NCBI RefSeq assembly: GCF_000346295.1
Contig: NZ_ANOG01000010.1
Span: 1 to 36,456 of the forward strand
Direction: 5' to 3'
DNA from: Rhodopirellula maiorica SM1
Lineage (GTDB): Bacteria; Planctomycetota; Planctomycetia; Pirellulales; Pirellulaceae
Length of the DNA stretch: 36,456 nt
Part shown: positions 7,552 to 16,608 of the stretch, one piece after another
How the letters are laid out: each line of letters opens with the position of its first letter
How positions within the stretch are numbered: position 1 is the first letter of the stretch
The notes under the pieces: generated by a model
The model's database searches: none
The model's input: the letters and a program-made list of their open reading frames with translations, nothing else
What the model was told of the DNA's origin: nothing
Made by a program: the position numbers and the translations under genes

Positions 7552-10302
7552 TTAATCAAGCAAATTCGCTACTTGCTCGGCGGAGTACTTGAACGTTTTG
7601 AAGGCAGGAGCAGGACCATCGTAGCGAACGACGACATCCCCATCCGAGGCAACTTCCCAGACCCTTCTTCCCACAGTGTCGGTTAGAAGTGTGTTCCCGT
7701 TGGGCAAGCGGCGAGCGCCGCCTTGAAAGGGGGCGAAAAAGTCCTTGTGTTCCCAGAACCAGATTTGCTTCGCTTCAAACGCTCCTGCTTTCCCCATAAC
7801 GTAACGTCCATTGGCAAGGGTGGGACGAATCTCATGGACATTGCTCATTCCCTCCAACTGCTGCTGGGCAGCAGCGGCTGCCGCTCCACCCGCGCCTACT
7901 CTGGCGATACTGCGCGTGCCTGTATTGTTATTGAACACCAAGATGTTGCCGGCTCCAGGAAGACCCTCGTCAACCCAGTTCGCGTCGTGTTGATTCTGGA
8001 AGAGGCGATCCTTCTCCGTACCGCGTGCGTAGGCAGCGGGATTACCGTATCGGAACAACAGGTCTCCCCCTTTGCCGCCGCGGCCGCCTGCGGAGCCCGC
8101 GGCTTGTTCGATGGTCGTGCTGTGGTCGATCACCCAGATTTCGTTATAGATGAAGGAGCTAATCAGGATTTGATCCATGCCCGCGTGATAGTCGAGCGCA
8201 TTCAAATGCTGTCGCACCGCATTCATTGGCGCATAGCTTTTAGGGAAGTGGGCATCGATCTTTTCCGGATGATCGGCGATGGCACCGTAATTGGCCGCAT
8301 TGGAATTTTGATCCTGAATCATGTGGTCAATAAAACGCCAATACCAGACGACTTCATGGGATCCGTTTTCCAGATCGGGTTTGATCTCCAACACTCCATC
8401 GGACCAGACCGTTTTCTGTTTGCCGGCCGACCAACCGGCCGCCGCCGCTTCTTTGGGGCTGATTTCTTCGTAGATTAAGACCAGAATATTGCCGTTGGGC
8501 ATCGGCAACATATCGTGGTGAAAGGTGATTTTGTTCCCGTTGAAACGAACGTCCTTGGCACTCAACTCCCAGATGGCTTTTCCAGTTGTGTCGGTGATCT
8601 GAAGCGTGTCGGTGGCGGCCACGGGCTGCCCCGTAAGATAGCTTCGATCTCTTCTACCAGTACGCAGCAGGCCACCGGAATCCAGCAGGTACGAGGTATG
8701 TCCGCCTCCGGTCAAATCGGTATCCCAGCGATGAACGACCTTGCCCTCCGCATCGAGCAGCATGGCGTAATTAACGACATCGGTAGCCAGTTCATCCGCC
8801 TGGTGCCAAAACAGGTAACCTTGATAGAGCTCATCAGGCAACGCCAGATCGATCTTTTCCATGACCGCATCACCGATCGATGCGATCGTTGGAGTTTCTT
8901 GTCGCGGTCGAGAACGTGCATCTTTCTCTGCTTCTGCTTTTGATACCTGTTCACGAAGTTCACGAGCGACGGTGAGGTAGTAGTTCCGCGCGGTTGCGTT
9001 GACCATGGTGCGAGCCAGCTTGGTCAGCGCGTCCGCTTTCACGAGCTTCGCGTCGGTGTCGTTTTTGTCAATTGCCAACAACTGATCGGCGAGCTGTGCA
9101 GTCCATTGATTGTCGTCTGACTTAAGGGCTTCTTTTGCCGCTGCCAGTAGTTTGTCTTTTCCGCCGGCCAGCTTGACCATCCGTTCGGCTTCCGCTTTCG
9201 GTGGCAGCGGGAACAGGTTCGATGGGTTGCCGTCGAACCAGCCAAGGTAGTTGTTGAATGTCTGGCGGACGCCCCAATCGGGATGCCCGTAGAAGGGTTG
9301 CAAGTACTCGCTGTTCGCCAAACGCTCGGGAAGCTGGACGTACTCGACCAACTCGTCCGGCGTCAGGCCTTTGTTGATGCCTTCAACCGTTTTGTCATGA
9401 ACGAATTGAACCGCGTCGCGGTAGTCCCTCAAAACCCGGCTGACCTCGTCGGCTCCCACGACCGGAACCGTGTGCCCGCCCACCAGTGCGTCCGCTTTGC
9501 GATCGGCCATCTTCGCCAGGGATCGTGCCCACAAACGCGTCTGTCGCTGGGGAGTTCCGCGAATGGCGTACAGGTTCGGGAAGGATCGGTAGAAAGTGTC
9601 TCCGGCAAACAGGACTTTGCCGGCGGGATACCAAACGGAGATGCCATCGTTCGTTTCTCCGGGCGATGAAGTGAGTTCAAGTTCCACGCCGGCGACGTTG
9701 ATCGTCTTTCGCTCGACGTCAAGAAAGTGAGTCGGGTTCGTGCCTTCGTTGGACGAGAAGACTTCGCCGCCCCGTTTGGGATAGCGGGCCGGTGCGACAC
9801 CGTTGTTGATGCGTTGCTCGGGCGGCAGCTTGAAGCCTGCTTGTCGAGCACCGCGTACGTTTTGGTAGGTCAGCCCGCCCGCTTTCCACGGACCGGATTC
9901 GCTGCCGAAATTTTTATGTCCCCAGATTTGTGGACGGTTTGTGCCAAGGAACATCGCCGCTCCGCCGGTGTGGTCGCCGTGCGAGTGGGTGTAGATAATG
10001 GCGACGACCGGTTTGTCGGTGAGCTCGCGGAATTTCTTGGCGATTTTTTCGGCCGCTTCGGGCATCATGCCGGTGTCGATAATGATCACCCCGTCTTCGC
10101 CAACGATCATCGAGACGTTGGCCACGCTGTAGCCGACGGCAACATGGACGTTGTCGGCGACTTGCATGATCTGTTCTTTGAACTGTTCGTTTTGTTGAGT
10201 CAGTTTTCGCGTCGCCGCGTTTTCTTGCGCGAGCGTTGGGCTTGGTGGGGAAAGTACAGTGGTTAGTAGGCAGGTGAGGATGATGGGGAGGTGATGTCGC
10301 AT
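7552..10302 (-). CDS. Alkyl-sulfatase-type MBL fused to arylsulfotransferase-like domain
   Basis: 916 aa, exported: signal peptide 1-25 ('IILTCLLTTVLSPPSPTLAQ'). About 50-285 is a metallo-beta-lactamase fold with H106-S-H108-G-D110-H111, 'SSPGETNDG' (212-220), 'LFAGDTFY' (231-238) and 'GGHTVP' (275-280). About 285-455 is the helical dimerisation region of SdsA/BDS1 alkyl sulfatases ('FYGHPDWGVRQTFNNYLGWF', 'NYYLTVARELRE'). The SCP2-like tail expected next is absent. Instead about 480-916 is a beta-propeller of the arylsulfate sulfotransferase (ASST) type ('LLDAEGKVVHRW', 'ITFHHDMLPMPNGNILVL', 'NQHDANWV', 'RRLPNGNTLLTD'). One chain may therefore release and transfer sulfuryl groups. Good GGAG site 6 nt before ATG. 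Domains are clear; the joint activity is inference. Confidence 0.88.
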   Translation of the reverse strand: MRHHLPIILTCLLTTVLSPPSPTLAQENAATRKLTQQNEQFKEQIMQVADNVHVAVGYSVANVSMIVGEDGVIIIDTGMMPEAAEKIAKKFRELTDKPVVAIIYTHSHGDHTGGAAMFLGTNRPQIWGHKNFGSESGPWKAGGLTYQNVRGARQAGFKLPPEQRINNGVAPARYPKRGGEVFSSNEGTNPTHFLDVERKTINVAGVELELTSSPGETNDGISVWYPAGKVLFAGDTFYRSFPNLYAIRGTPQRQTRLWARSLAKMADRKADALVGGHTVPVVGADEVSRVLRDYRDAVQFVHDKTVEGINKGLTPDELVEYVQLPERLANSEYLQPFYGHPDWGVRQTFNNYLGWFDGNPSNLFPLPPKAEAERMVKLAGGKDKLLAAAKEALKSDDNQWTAQLADQLLAIDKNDTDAKLVKADALTKLARTMVNATARNYYLTVARELREQVSKAEAEKDARSRPRQETPTIASIGDAVMEKIDLALPDELYQGYLFWHQADELATDVVNYAMLLDAEGKVVHRWDTDLTGGGHTSYLLDSGGLLRTGRRDRSYLTGQPVAATDTLQITDTTGKAIWELSAKDVRFNGNKITFHHDMLPMPNGNILVLIYEEISPKEAAAAGWSAGKQKTVWSDGVLEIKPDLENGSHEVVWYWRFIDHMIQDQNSNAANYGAIADHPEKIDAHFPKSYAPMNAVRQHLNALDYHAGMDQILISSFIYNEIWVIDHSTTIEQAAGSAGGRGGKGGDLLFRYGNPAAYARGTEKDRLFQNQHDANWVDEGLPGAGNILVFNNNTGTRSIARVGAGGAAAAAAQQQLEGMSNVHEIRPTLANGRYVMGKAGAFEAKQIWFWEHKDFFAPFQGGARRLPNGNTLLTDTVGRRVWEVASDGDVVVRYDGPAPAFKTFKYSAEQVANLLD

Positions 10303-10335
10303 GAGTTTCTCCGGTTTGAGGGTTTCGTTTAACCG

Positions 10336-10405
10336 CGTTTGACCGTCAGCCGAAGGCGTACGTGTTTTAGATGCACAGCGTACGCCTTCGGCTGACGGTT
10401 AAACG
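10336..10405. repeat. REP palindrome F (variant)
   Basis: A 70-bp palindrome between the RND pump and the sulfatase/sulfotransferase fusion. The inner arms CCGTCAGCCGAAGGCGTACG and CGTACGCCTTCGGCTGACGG are perfect 20-bp complements. It differs from the other copies by having GTCAG instead of GTAG, so it may be a separate subfamily. It lies 33 nt upstream of the fusion gene's ATG. Confidence 0.85.
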
Positions 10406-10488
10406 AAGCGGACAATAGCGTAAGCCGCCAAGGCTTCCGGCAGCACCACGATTCAACGTCGCCCCGCCGAAACGCTCCGCGCGTTCTG

Positions 10489-13400
10489 CTATGAAATTGT
10501 TTGACTTTCCGTTCCCTGTTTTTGCTTGGCGATCAACCCGAAATCGAAGAGCACGACGTAGGCTGCGGGGATGGCGATGAGGACGAGCACGGTCGAACTG
10601 AGCAGACCAAAGCATACACTGACGGCCAGCGGAATCAGGACTTGCGCTTGACGGCTGGTTTCGAACAGCAACGGCGTCAGTCCGGCAATCGTGGTGGCTG
10701 AGGTGAGCAGAATGGCGCGGAAGCGAAGTCGGCTAGCTTGACGCGCGGATTCTACCACATCACTTCCCGCAGCATGCTCCTGCTTCAAAAACAGCACCAG
10801 CAAAATTGAATCATTCACGACCACGCCCGCCAAGGAGACGAATCCGAGGACACTGGGAATCGAAAGCGCGTTGCCTGTGATCAGATGCCCCCAAATGACG
10901 CCGATCAATGCCAGCGGAATGGCCGCCATCACAATCAGCGGTTCCGTCCAGCTCTCAAATTGGTAGCTGAGGATCGCGAACACGCCGATCAAGCCCAACA
11001 CGAATGCTTGAAGCATCGAGTTGCCCGTCTCCGCCGACTCCTGCGACTCACCTTCGATCTGGACGGAGACATTCGGATGTTGCTGTCGAATCTCCGCGAT
11101 CGCGTTTCGTCGGAACAGGCCCATCAGACTGGCGGTATTCGCAACCCGCGTGTCGACTTCGCCGATCAGCGTCACTGTGCGCCGACCGTCGAGCCGTGCA
11201 ATCCGCGACCAGCCTGTGGCGACTTCAACTTTGGCAACGGCCGAGAGCGGCACGCGACTACCATCGGCCAGCACGATGTGAAAATCGCTGAAGTCTGCCA
11301 GAGAATCGCGATCCGCCGATTTCAGACGAGCGACGATTTCGTAAGCTTCCGAGCCGACTTGAATCTCATCCGCGATGGTGCCCTGGAACGCGGCACGCAC
11401 CTGATCGGCAATCGTCGTCACATCCAACCCCAGCCCGACCGCTCCTTCATCCAGCCGAATGCGGTATTCCTGTTTGCCAGGCCGCAGATCATCCGTCAGG
11501 TTGAAGACGCCCTGATACTGATCGAAAAACGTGAGCGCCTGCTGTGCTGCCTGCTTGGCGTCGCTGAGATCTTCACTCTGAAAGCGAATTTCAATGGGCC
11601 GTCCGGCGGGACCGAAGCTCGATTCGCCATAAGTAACACTGATCACATCCGGCAGACGACCGACCGCTTCCCGCCATGCCTGAACCACGGCATCAATCCG
11701 AGTCGCACGATTCTCAGGGCTCAACAGATCCGCCGTCACGGTTGCCACATGCGAACCGGACTCAAACGCATCGGCGTTGGTTCCAAACTGGACCTGCACG
11801 ATTTCAACCAGCTCCCGTCCGTCCGGCTGGTCAGGCGTGAAGCGTCGGTTGACTTTTTCCAGACCGTCCGAGATTCGCTGCACGATCTCTTCGGTACGTT
11901 CGACGGGCGTGCCTTGGGGAAGCAGGATGCGGGCTTCCACGATTTCGCCTTCGGTGGTCGGAAAACCCTGAAACGGAACAATCCCGCTGGCGACCAGGGC
12001 CAGCGACGCGACAAACAGCCCGGCAATGCTTCCCAGGAACAGGTAACGCCAGCGAATTGCGGTATCGACGCACCGGCCCAGGACCGATTCACGCAGCCAC
12101 TCAAGCACCCCATCCATCGAGCGGCGAAGTCGGCCCGCCCGCTCCAGACCGCTGTGACCAAGCGAGTGACCTAGGTGAGCCGGCAAGATAATGAACGCTT
12201 CGATCAGGCTGACGGCCAGCACCAGGATCAGCACCATCGGGATGACTTGCAGCACTTTGCCGATAAAGCCGGACAGCGACACCAGCGGCCCAAGCACACA
12301 GATCGTCGTCAGGAACGAAGAAACGACGCCGCCGGAAACTTCTTTGACGCCGTCCACCGCGGCCTGCATCGCCGGTTTGCCGAGACTCAGATGCCGGGCG
12401 ATGTTCTCCGAGATCACGATCCCGTCATCCATCAGAATTCCGGTGGCTAACAGCATCGCCACCAAGGTGATCATGTTGATGGTCAGCCCCAGCATGGGCA
12501 TCAGAAACAACGCGCCGAGAAACGACACCGGCAGGCTCATCACAACCCAGAACGACATCCGCAGGTTGAAGAACATCCACAAGGTGCAAAAGACGAGAAT
12601 AATCCCCTGGACCGCGTTTTTGAGGACCAGTTCCAATCGGTCGCGAATCAAGGTCGACATGTCGTTGACGACCGCAATGTTCAACAGCGGCTGACGCTGA
12701 CGCTCCTGTTCTAGGAACTCACGCACGGCCGTGGTCACCCGGATGGCGTCCTGAGTCTTTGTTTTTTTGATCCGCAGCACGCCGGCCCGTTCGCTGCCCA
12801 ACAGGCTCTTGACCTCTTCGTCCTCGAACACATCGACGACTTGCCCAAGATCACGCAAACGAATTTCCGCTCCGCCTCGGGTCCCCTTGATAATCAGATC
12901 CTCAAGTTCCTCCGGTGTACGGCGCTGTTCGACGAAGCGCAGCAGGACTTCGTTGTCGCGAGTTTCCAGCGCCCCGGCCGGAATGTCGATCCCCTGTCGC
13001 GCGATGACTCGGGCAACCTCGGCGGCCGTCAATCCGTAGCGTCGCAAGGCTTCGTCCGACAATTCGACGCGAAGTTGACGATCGGAAAAACCTTCCAGCT
13101 CGACCGGGGACACCTGAGGAACCTGTTGCAAACGATCCTTCAGGTTCTCGCAATGGATCTTCAAGTCTCCTGTCGACAGCGGACCGGTGACAAGCAGAAC
13201 CATGACCGCTTCGGTTCGTCCAAGCTGGGTGATCACGGGATCCTCGACATCGGCAGGGAATTCGGTGATCGCCTCGACCTCCGACTCGATGTCGTCTTGG
13301 AACAGAGCGATATCGGCGCCGTCACGCATTTCGACGGTGATAACGGCAACGCCCTCCTGCGCCTCGGAGCGGACTTCTTTGACGTTTTCCACACCGTCGA

Positions 13401-13605
13401 TTGCGTCTTCCACTCGCCTGCAGACAGCCTCTTCAACTTCCTCGGCTGTCGCACCGAGATAGAGGATGCGGATTTGAATTTCCGTCGCTGAGAACTCCGG
13501 AAACGTTTCCCGTTCTAGTTTCGGCAGTGCAAACAGGCCTGCAATGATAAACAGCAGCATCAACAGGTTGGCCAAAGTTGGATGCCGCGCGAATCGATCA
13601 ATCAT
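10489..13605 (-). CDS. RND efflux pump inner-membrane subunit
   Basis: 1038 aa from the ATG at 13605, which overlaps the adaptor stop by 8 bp (ATGATTGA) and has GGGGG just upstream; an in-frame TTG at 13617 is less likely. This is an AcrB/HAE1-like resistance-nodulation-division transporter. Visible features are TM1 at 12-28, a periplasmic porter domain ('GVENVKEVRSEAQEGVAVIT'), the TM4 proton-relay pair D393-D394 in 'GILMDDGIVISEN', a repeated second half, and a C-terminal TM bundle. It works with the adjacent adaptor and an outer-membrane TolC-type channel, which is not in this window. Substrate cannot be read from sequence; neighbours suggest amphiphiles. Complete and intact. Confidence 0.96.
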   Translation of the reverse strand: MIDRFARHPTLANLLMLLFIIAGLFALPKLERETFPEFSATEIQIRILYLGATAEEVEEAVCRRVEDAIDGVENVKEVRSEAQEGVAVITVEMRDGADIALFQDDIESEVEAITEFPADVEDPVITQLGRTEAVMVLLVTGPLSTGDLKIHCENLKDRLQQVPQVSPVELEGFSDRQLRVELSDEALRRYGLTAAEVARVIARQGIDIPAGALETRDNEVLLRFVEQRRTPEELEDLIIKGTRGGAEIRLRDLGQVVDVFEDEEVKSLLGSERAGVLRIKKTKTQDAIRVTTAVREFLEQERQRQPLLNIAVVNDMSTLIRDRLELVLKNAVQGIILVFCTLWMFFNLRMSFWVVMSLPVSFLGALFLMPMLGLTINMITLVAMLLATGILMDDGIVISENIARHLSLGKPAMQAAVDGVKEVSGGVVSSFLTTICVLGPLVSLSGFIGKVLQVIPMVLILVLAVSLIEAFIILPAHLGHSLGHSGLERAGRLRRSMDGVLEWLRESVLGRCVDTAIRWRYLFLGSIAGLFVASLALVASGIVPFQGFPTTEGEIVEARILLPQGTPVERTEEIVQRISDGLEKVNRRFTPDQPDGRELVEIVQVQFGTNADAFESGSHVATVTADLLSPENRATRIDAVVQAWREAVGRLPDVISVTYGESSFGPAGRPIEIRFQSEDLSDAKQAAQQALTFFDQYQGVFNLTDDLRPGKQEYRIRLDEGAVGLGLDVTTIADQVRAAFQGTIADEIQVGSEAYEIVARLKSADRDSLADFSDFHIVLADGSRVPLSAVAKVEVATGWSRIARLDGRRTVTLIGEVDTRVANTASLMGLFRRNAIAEIRQQHPNVSVQIEGESQESAETGNSMLQAFVLGLIGVFAILSYQFESWTEPLIVMAAIPLALIGVIWGHLITGNALSIPSVLGFVSLAGVVVNDSILLVLFLKQEHAAGSDVVESARQASRLRFRAILLTSATTIAGLTPLLFETSRQAQVLIPLAVSVCFGLLSSTVLVLIAIPAAYVVLFDFGLIAKQKQGTESQTIS

Positions 13606-15043
13606 CGCTACCCCCAACTTCTGTAGTTGGTGATTGCGATGACGTTACCTGATTGGCGTCCACGCCACGAGCGTCAGCAACCAGTCGCTCACGCAGTGAA
13701 TCGTCCTGAAGCGGCTGGACCAGCATGCCTTCGATAGCCGGCGTGGGGTCGGAAACCACCAGCGTCTCTCCGCCCGCTAGCCCGCTACGGACGACAGCGA
13801 ATTCACTCTGCCGAAATTCGATCTGAACAGATTGGCGTCGCAGACGCTGGTCGCCATCGAGCACGTAGACATGGCCGTCATGCAGCGCGTGTCGGGGAAC
13901 GATTACTTGGTCTGTCCGGGCTTGCCCGATCAACGTCACGCGGCAGTACGTGCCTTGCAGCAATGGCGGACGCACGCCGGGAACCACTTGCTGATAGGGA
14001 TCGTCGACGCCCACCACCAAGCTTAAACTGCGAGTTTGTGGATCGAGCGTCTCGCGAATTCGCATGAACCTTGCCGACCAGCGAGCGGGTATATCGGCGG
14101 AAGCCATCTCGACGATCGCTTGCACGTTGAAGATATCACGCACCCGCTGCATCGAAATTTCCTCAAACACCGCCGCGCCGGTCGGATTGTGAATCAACCG
14201 CCGCACTTCGCGCATCGGTGCTTGGGCTTCCACTTCGACGAGGTCATTGCTGTAAGCTTCAAACAGCGACTGTCCCGCTGCGACGTACTGGCCGACATCC
14301 AGCGTAACCGTGCCCAACCGGCAATCAAACGGTGCGCGAATGTCTGTGTGCTTCAGGTCCAATTCCGCTTGAGCCAACTGGGCCTGCTTAAGTTCGAGAT
14401 TGGCCTGTTGACTTTGCTTCCGAGCCGGCAATAGGTTCAACGCGCTCGATTGTTCCTGAAGTCGCTGCTGCTGCGTCAAGACGGCTCGCTGTTGAGCGTC
14501 GACTTCGGATTGCGCCGTAGCATTCCGTGCAACCAGTTGTTCAATCCGTTTCATCTCTCGCTGCGTCACGCTTAGCGCATCGCGCTCAATCTTCAAGGAC
14601 GCCTGCAGGTTTTCCTCGGTCCGCGTTAGTTCCTCGATCAGAGCCTTTGCCTGCTCGATCTCCGCCTCCAACTGAGCCACCGCATACTGGTATTCCGTCG
14701 GATCGATCTTCAGCAGCAATTGGTTTTTGCTAACGAACGAACCCGACTCAAGTTCCGGATGAACCTCGACAATCCGGCCGTCGACCTGCGCGACGGCCTG
14801 CCATGTTTGCCCTGGAGTGGCCGTTCCGTAACCAACCACTTGCGGCAGCACATCGACAACGGGAACTTCGATGACGCGCAACATCCGCGATGCTTCGTCG
14901 GCCACTTCAAGCTCCGGTTGCGGGCGGTTCCCCACGATCCAAACAGCAACCACCAGGCCCACCACTAACGGCGGAACGAACAACAAGCGACTTGCCCATC
15001 GCTTTAAGAATTCAAAGAATCTGGCTCGACCGTTTTTTGTCAA
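13598..15043 (-). CDS. RND periplasmic adaptor (HlyD/membrane fusion protein)
   Basis: 481 aa. It starts at TTG (15043), supported by a GGAGA ribosome site 7 nt upstream; the first in-frame ATG is about 53 codons later and would delete the membrane anchor. One N-terminal TM lies at about 20-37 ('LLFVPPLVVGLVVAVWIVG'). Next are the first lipoyl half ('VDGRIVEVHPELESGSFVSK'), a long coiled-coil hairpin at about 115-225 rich in Gln and Glu, the second lipoyl half ('DIRAPFDCRLGTVTLDVGQY') and beta-barrel/membrane-proximal domains. It bridges the inner-membrane pump to an outer-membrane channel. Translationally coupled to the pump by an 8-bp overlap. Confidence 0.95.
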   Translation of the reverse strand: MTKNGRARFFEFLKRWASRLLFVPPLVVGLVVAVWIVGNRPQPELEVADEASRMLRVIEVPVVDVLPQVVGYGTATPGQTWQAVAQVDGRIVEVHPELESGSFVSKNQLLLKIDPTEYQYAVAQLEAEIEQAKALIEELTRTEENLQASLKIERDALSVTQREMKRIEQLVARNATAQSEVDAQQRAVLTQQQRLQEQSSALNLLPARKQSQQANLELKQAQLAQAELDLKHTDIRAPFDCRLGTVTLDVGQYVAAGQSLFEAYSNDLVEVEAQAPMREVRRLIHNPTGAAVFEEISMQRVRDIFNVQAIVEMASADIPARWSARFMRIRETLDPQTRSLSLVVGVDDPYQQVVPGVRPPLLQGTYCRVTLIGQARTDQVIVPRHALHDGHVYVLDGDQRLRRQSVQIEFRQSEFAVVRSGLAGGETLVVSDPTPAIEGMLVQPLQDDSLRERLVADARGVDANQVTSSQSPTTEVGGSDD

Positions 15044-15138
15044 AGCAACTCTCCATTAAGGGGATGTCAGTCCCGGATACATTTCGACACTTCTCACTAA
15101 TCGCCATCGAATCTAGCCATATTTCGTTTGGCAATGAT

Positions 15139-15207
15139 CGTTTAACCGGTAGCCGAAGGCGTCGAATGGGCCGGGTCGGTACGACGCCTTCGGCTACCGG
15201 TTAAACG
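15139..15207. repeat. REP palindrome G, perfect 26-bp arms
   Basis: A 69-bp palindrome between the 454-aa sulfatase-like gene and the adaptor. The arms 15139-15164 and 15182-15207 are perfect 26-bp complements (left arm starts CGTTTAACCGGTAGCCGAAG), separated by 17 bp. This is the best-preserved copy in the window, so it is probably the most recent. It contains GTAG in the left arm. Confidence 0.9.
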
Positions 15208-15222
15208 AGGGCGTTCAAAATT

Positions 15223-16587
15223 TTAAAACCACACTTCACTCAAATGGCCGGATTCGAGTTCGTTGGCGTAGCTGAGATAATAGTTCCGGTTCGGCGCGTT
15301 GTACTCGCGTGCAGCCAAACCTCGCAGTGCCGTGATTTTTACTTTGCGGGCCAGCTTCTTGTTGCCATCATCCAGCCATTTCACATGGTCAGCGAGTTCC
15401 AAGGCCCACTGGAAGTCTTTCTTTTCCAAAGCGGATTTCATCTGCTCGGTCAGCTTCTTTGTGCCACCAGCCAGTTCGGCAATTTTGCGAGCTTTGAGCT
15501 TCGGTTGGAGCGGATTCAACGTCGTCGGATTGCCGTCGTACCAGCCCAATAAGCCGGCATAGATGGCTCTCACCGCGTGCGGAACCGATCCGTAGAACTC
15601 GATCAAGTACGGTTTGTCTTGCAGATGCTCGGGAAGTTTGACTTCATGCGCGAGCTGGTCGGGACTCTTGCCAGCGTTGATGCCTCGAACCGTTTGATCA
15701 TACACGCTGCGAATCGCTTCGCTGTAATCTTTCAGTGCTGCGGTGGCCGCCTCTTGTCCTTGGATGGGCATCGTATGGCCGGGAACCAAAACGTGTGGCT
15801 TAAACTCTGCCATCTTCGCAACGCTTTCTGACCAACTCAGCACATCACGATAGGCCGTGCCACGAATCGCATACAGGTTGGGGAACGAACTGTAGAAGTT
15901 GTCGCCCGCCAGCAGCACCTTCTCCTTGGGTAGCCAGATGAACATGGCATCGTCGGTTTCTCCGGGGCCGATGTGAAATTCGATCTCGACACCCGCGATC
16001 GTCGTTTTGAGCCCACTGTCGGGAACCGTAACGGTAGGTGGAAGGTAGCCTTCGCCACGATCGCTATCGTGGGTATTCGCCGGTGCAACACCGCGGTTGG
16101 TGCTTTCTGGTGGCGAGAGCTTCCGTCCGAACTGACGCACATTTCGCTTCATCTTGACTGGATCTACCGCTTTGTTGACGCCTTCAGCGGAACCAAATCT
16201 ATCCGTAGCATAGATGTCTGGTCGCTCATCTCCAACGAAGGCGCTGGCTCCACCAATGTGATCACCATGGCTGTGGGTATAGACGATCGCCTTGACCGGC
16301 TTTTCGCTGTACTGCCGGAAAGCCTCAGCCGCTTTCGCAGCACTGGTTGGACCGAAGAGAGTGTCGACGATGATGACGCCGTCCGTACCAACAATCATCG
16401 ACGTATTGGCGCCGTGAAAACCAACGGCTGTAAAAACGTTATCGGCGACTTTGACAATTCCCTGCTCAAATTGCTGCTGCTGAGCATTCAGCATCCGCAG
16501 TGCCGTGTCGGGTTCAACCTGTGTCTGTCCGTTGGCAACCACGGCAACCAGACCCCAGAGACAGAAGGTAACGACGATCTTATTCAT
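15223..16587 (-). CDS. Exported alkyl-sulfatase-type metallo-beta-lactamase
   Basis: 454 aa with a signal peptide (1-21, ending 'VVANGQT'). It is a paralogue of the first half of the 916-aa fusion. The MBL domain has H105-S-H107-G-D109-H110, 'IGPGETDDAMFIW', 'LLAGDNFYSSFPNLYAIRG' and 'VPGHTMP'. A helical dimerisation region follows ('FYGSVPHAVRAIYAGLLGWYDG', 'NRNYYLSYANELE'). It stops there, lacking the SCP2-like C-terminal domain of SdsA1/BDS1, which shields the active site in those enzymes. The family hydrolyses primary alkyl sulfates such as dodecyl sulfate through a binuclear zinc site. It begins 21 nt after the MarR gene and is probably in its operon. Confidence 0.9.
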   Translation of the reverse strand: MNKIVVTFCLWGLVAVVANGQTQVEPDTALRMLNAQQQQFEQGIVKVADNVFTAVGFHGANTSMIVGTDGVIIVDTLFGPTSAAKAAEAFRQYSEKPVKAIVYTHSHGDHIGGASAFVGDERPDIYATDRFGSAEGVNKAVDPVKMKRNVRQFGRKLSPPESTNRGVAPANTHDSDRGEGYLPPTVTVPDSGLKTTIAGVEIEFHIGPGETDDAMFIWLPKEKVLLAGDNFYSSFPNLYAIRGTAYRDVLSWSESVAKMAEFKPHVLVPGHTMPIQGQEAATAALKDYSEAIRSVYDQTVRGINAGKSPDQLAHEVKLPEHLQDKPYLIEFYGSVPHAVRAIYAGLLGWYDGNPTTLNPLQPKLKARKIAELAGGTKKLTEQMKSALEKKDFQWALELADHVKWLDDGNKKLARKVKITALRGLAAREYNAPNRNYYLSYANELESGHLSEVWF

Positions 16588-16608
16588 GGCTTAGGCCTTT
16601 GAGATGAG

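Noticed and set aside
7723-8478. 251-codon plus-strand open frame
   Set aside because: Antisense shadow of the sulfotransferase-like half of the 916-aa fusion.
9727-10266. 179-codon plus-strand open frame rich in Val, Gly and Asp
   Set aside because: Antisense to the MBL domain with its intact H-x-H-x-D-H motif; not a separate gene.
10885-12174. 429-codon plus-strand open frame
   Set aside because: It is antisense to the RND pump, has low-complexity Arg/Gln/His-rich composition and no ribosome site; it reflects codon bias of the real gene.
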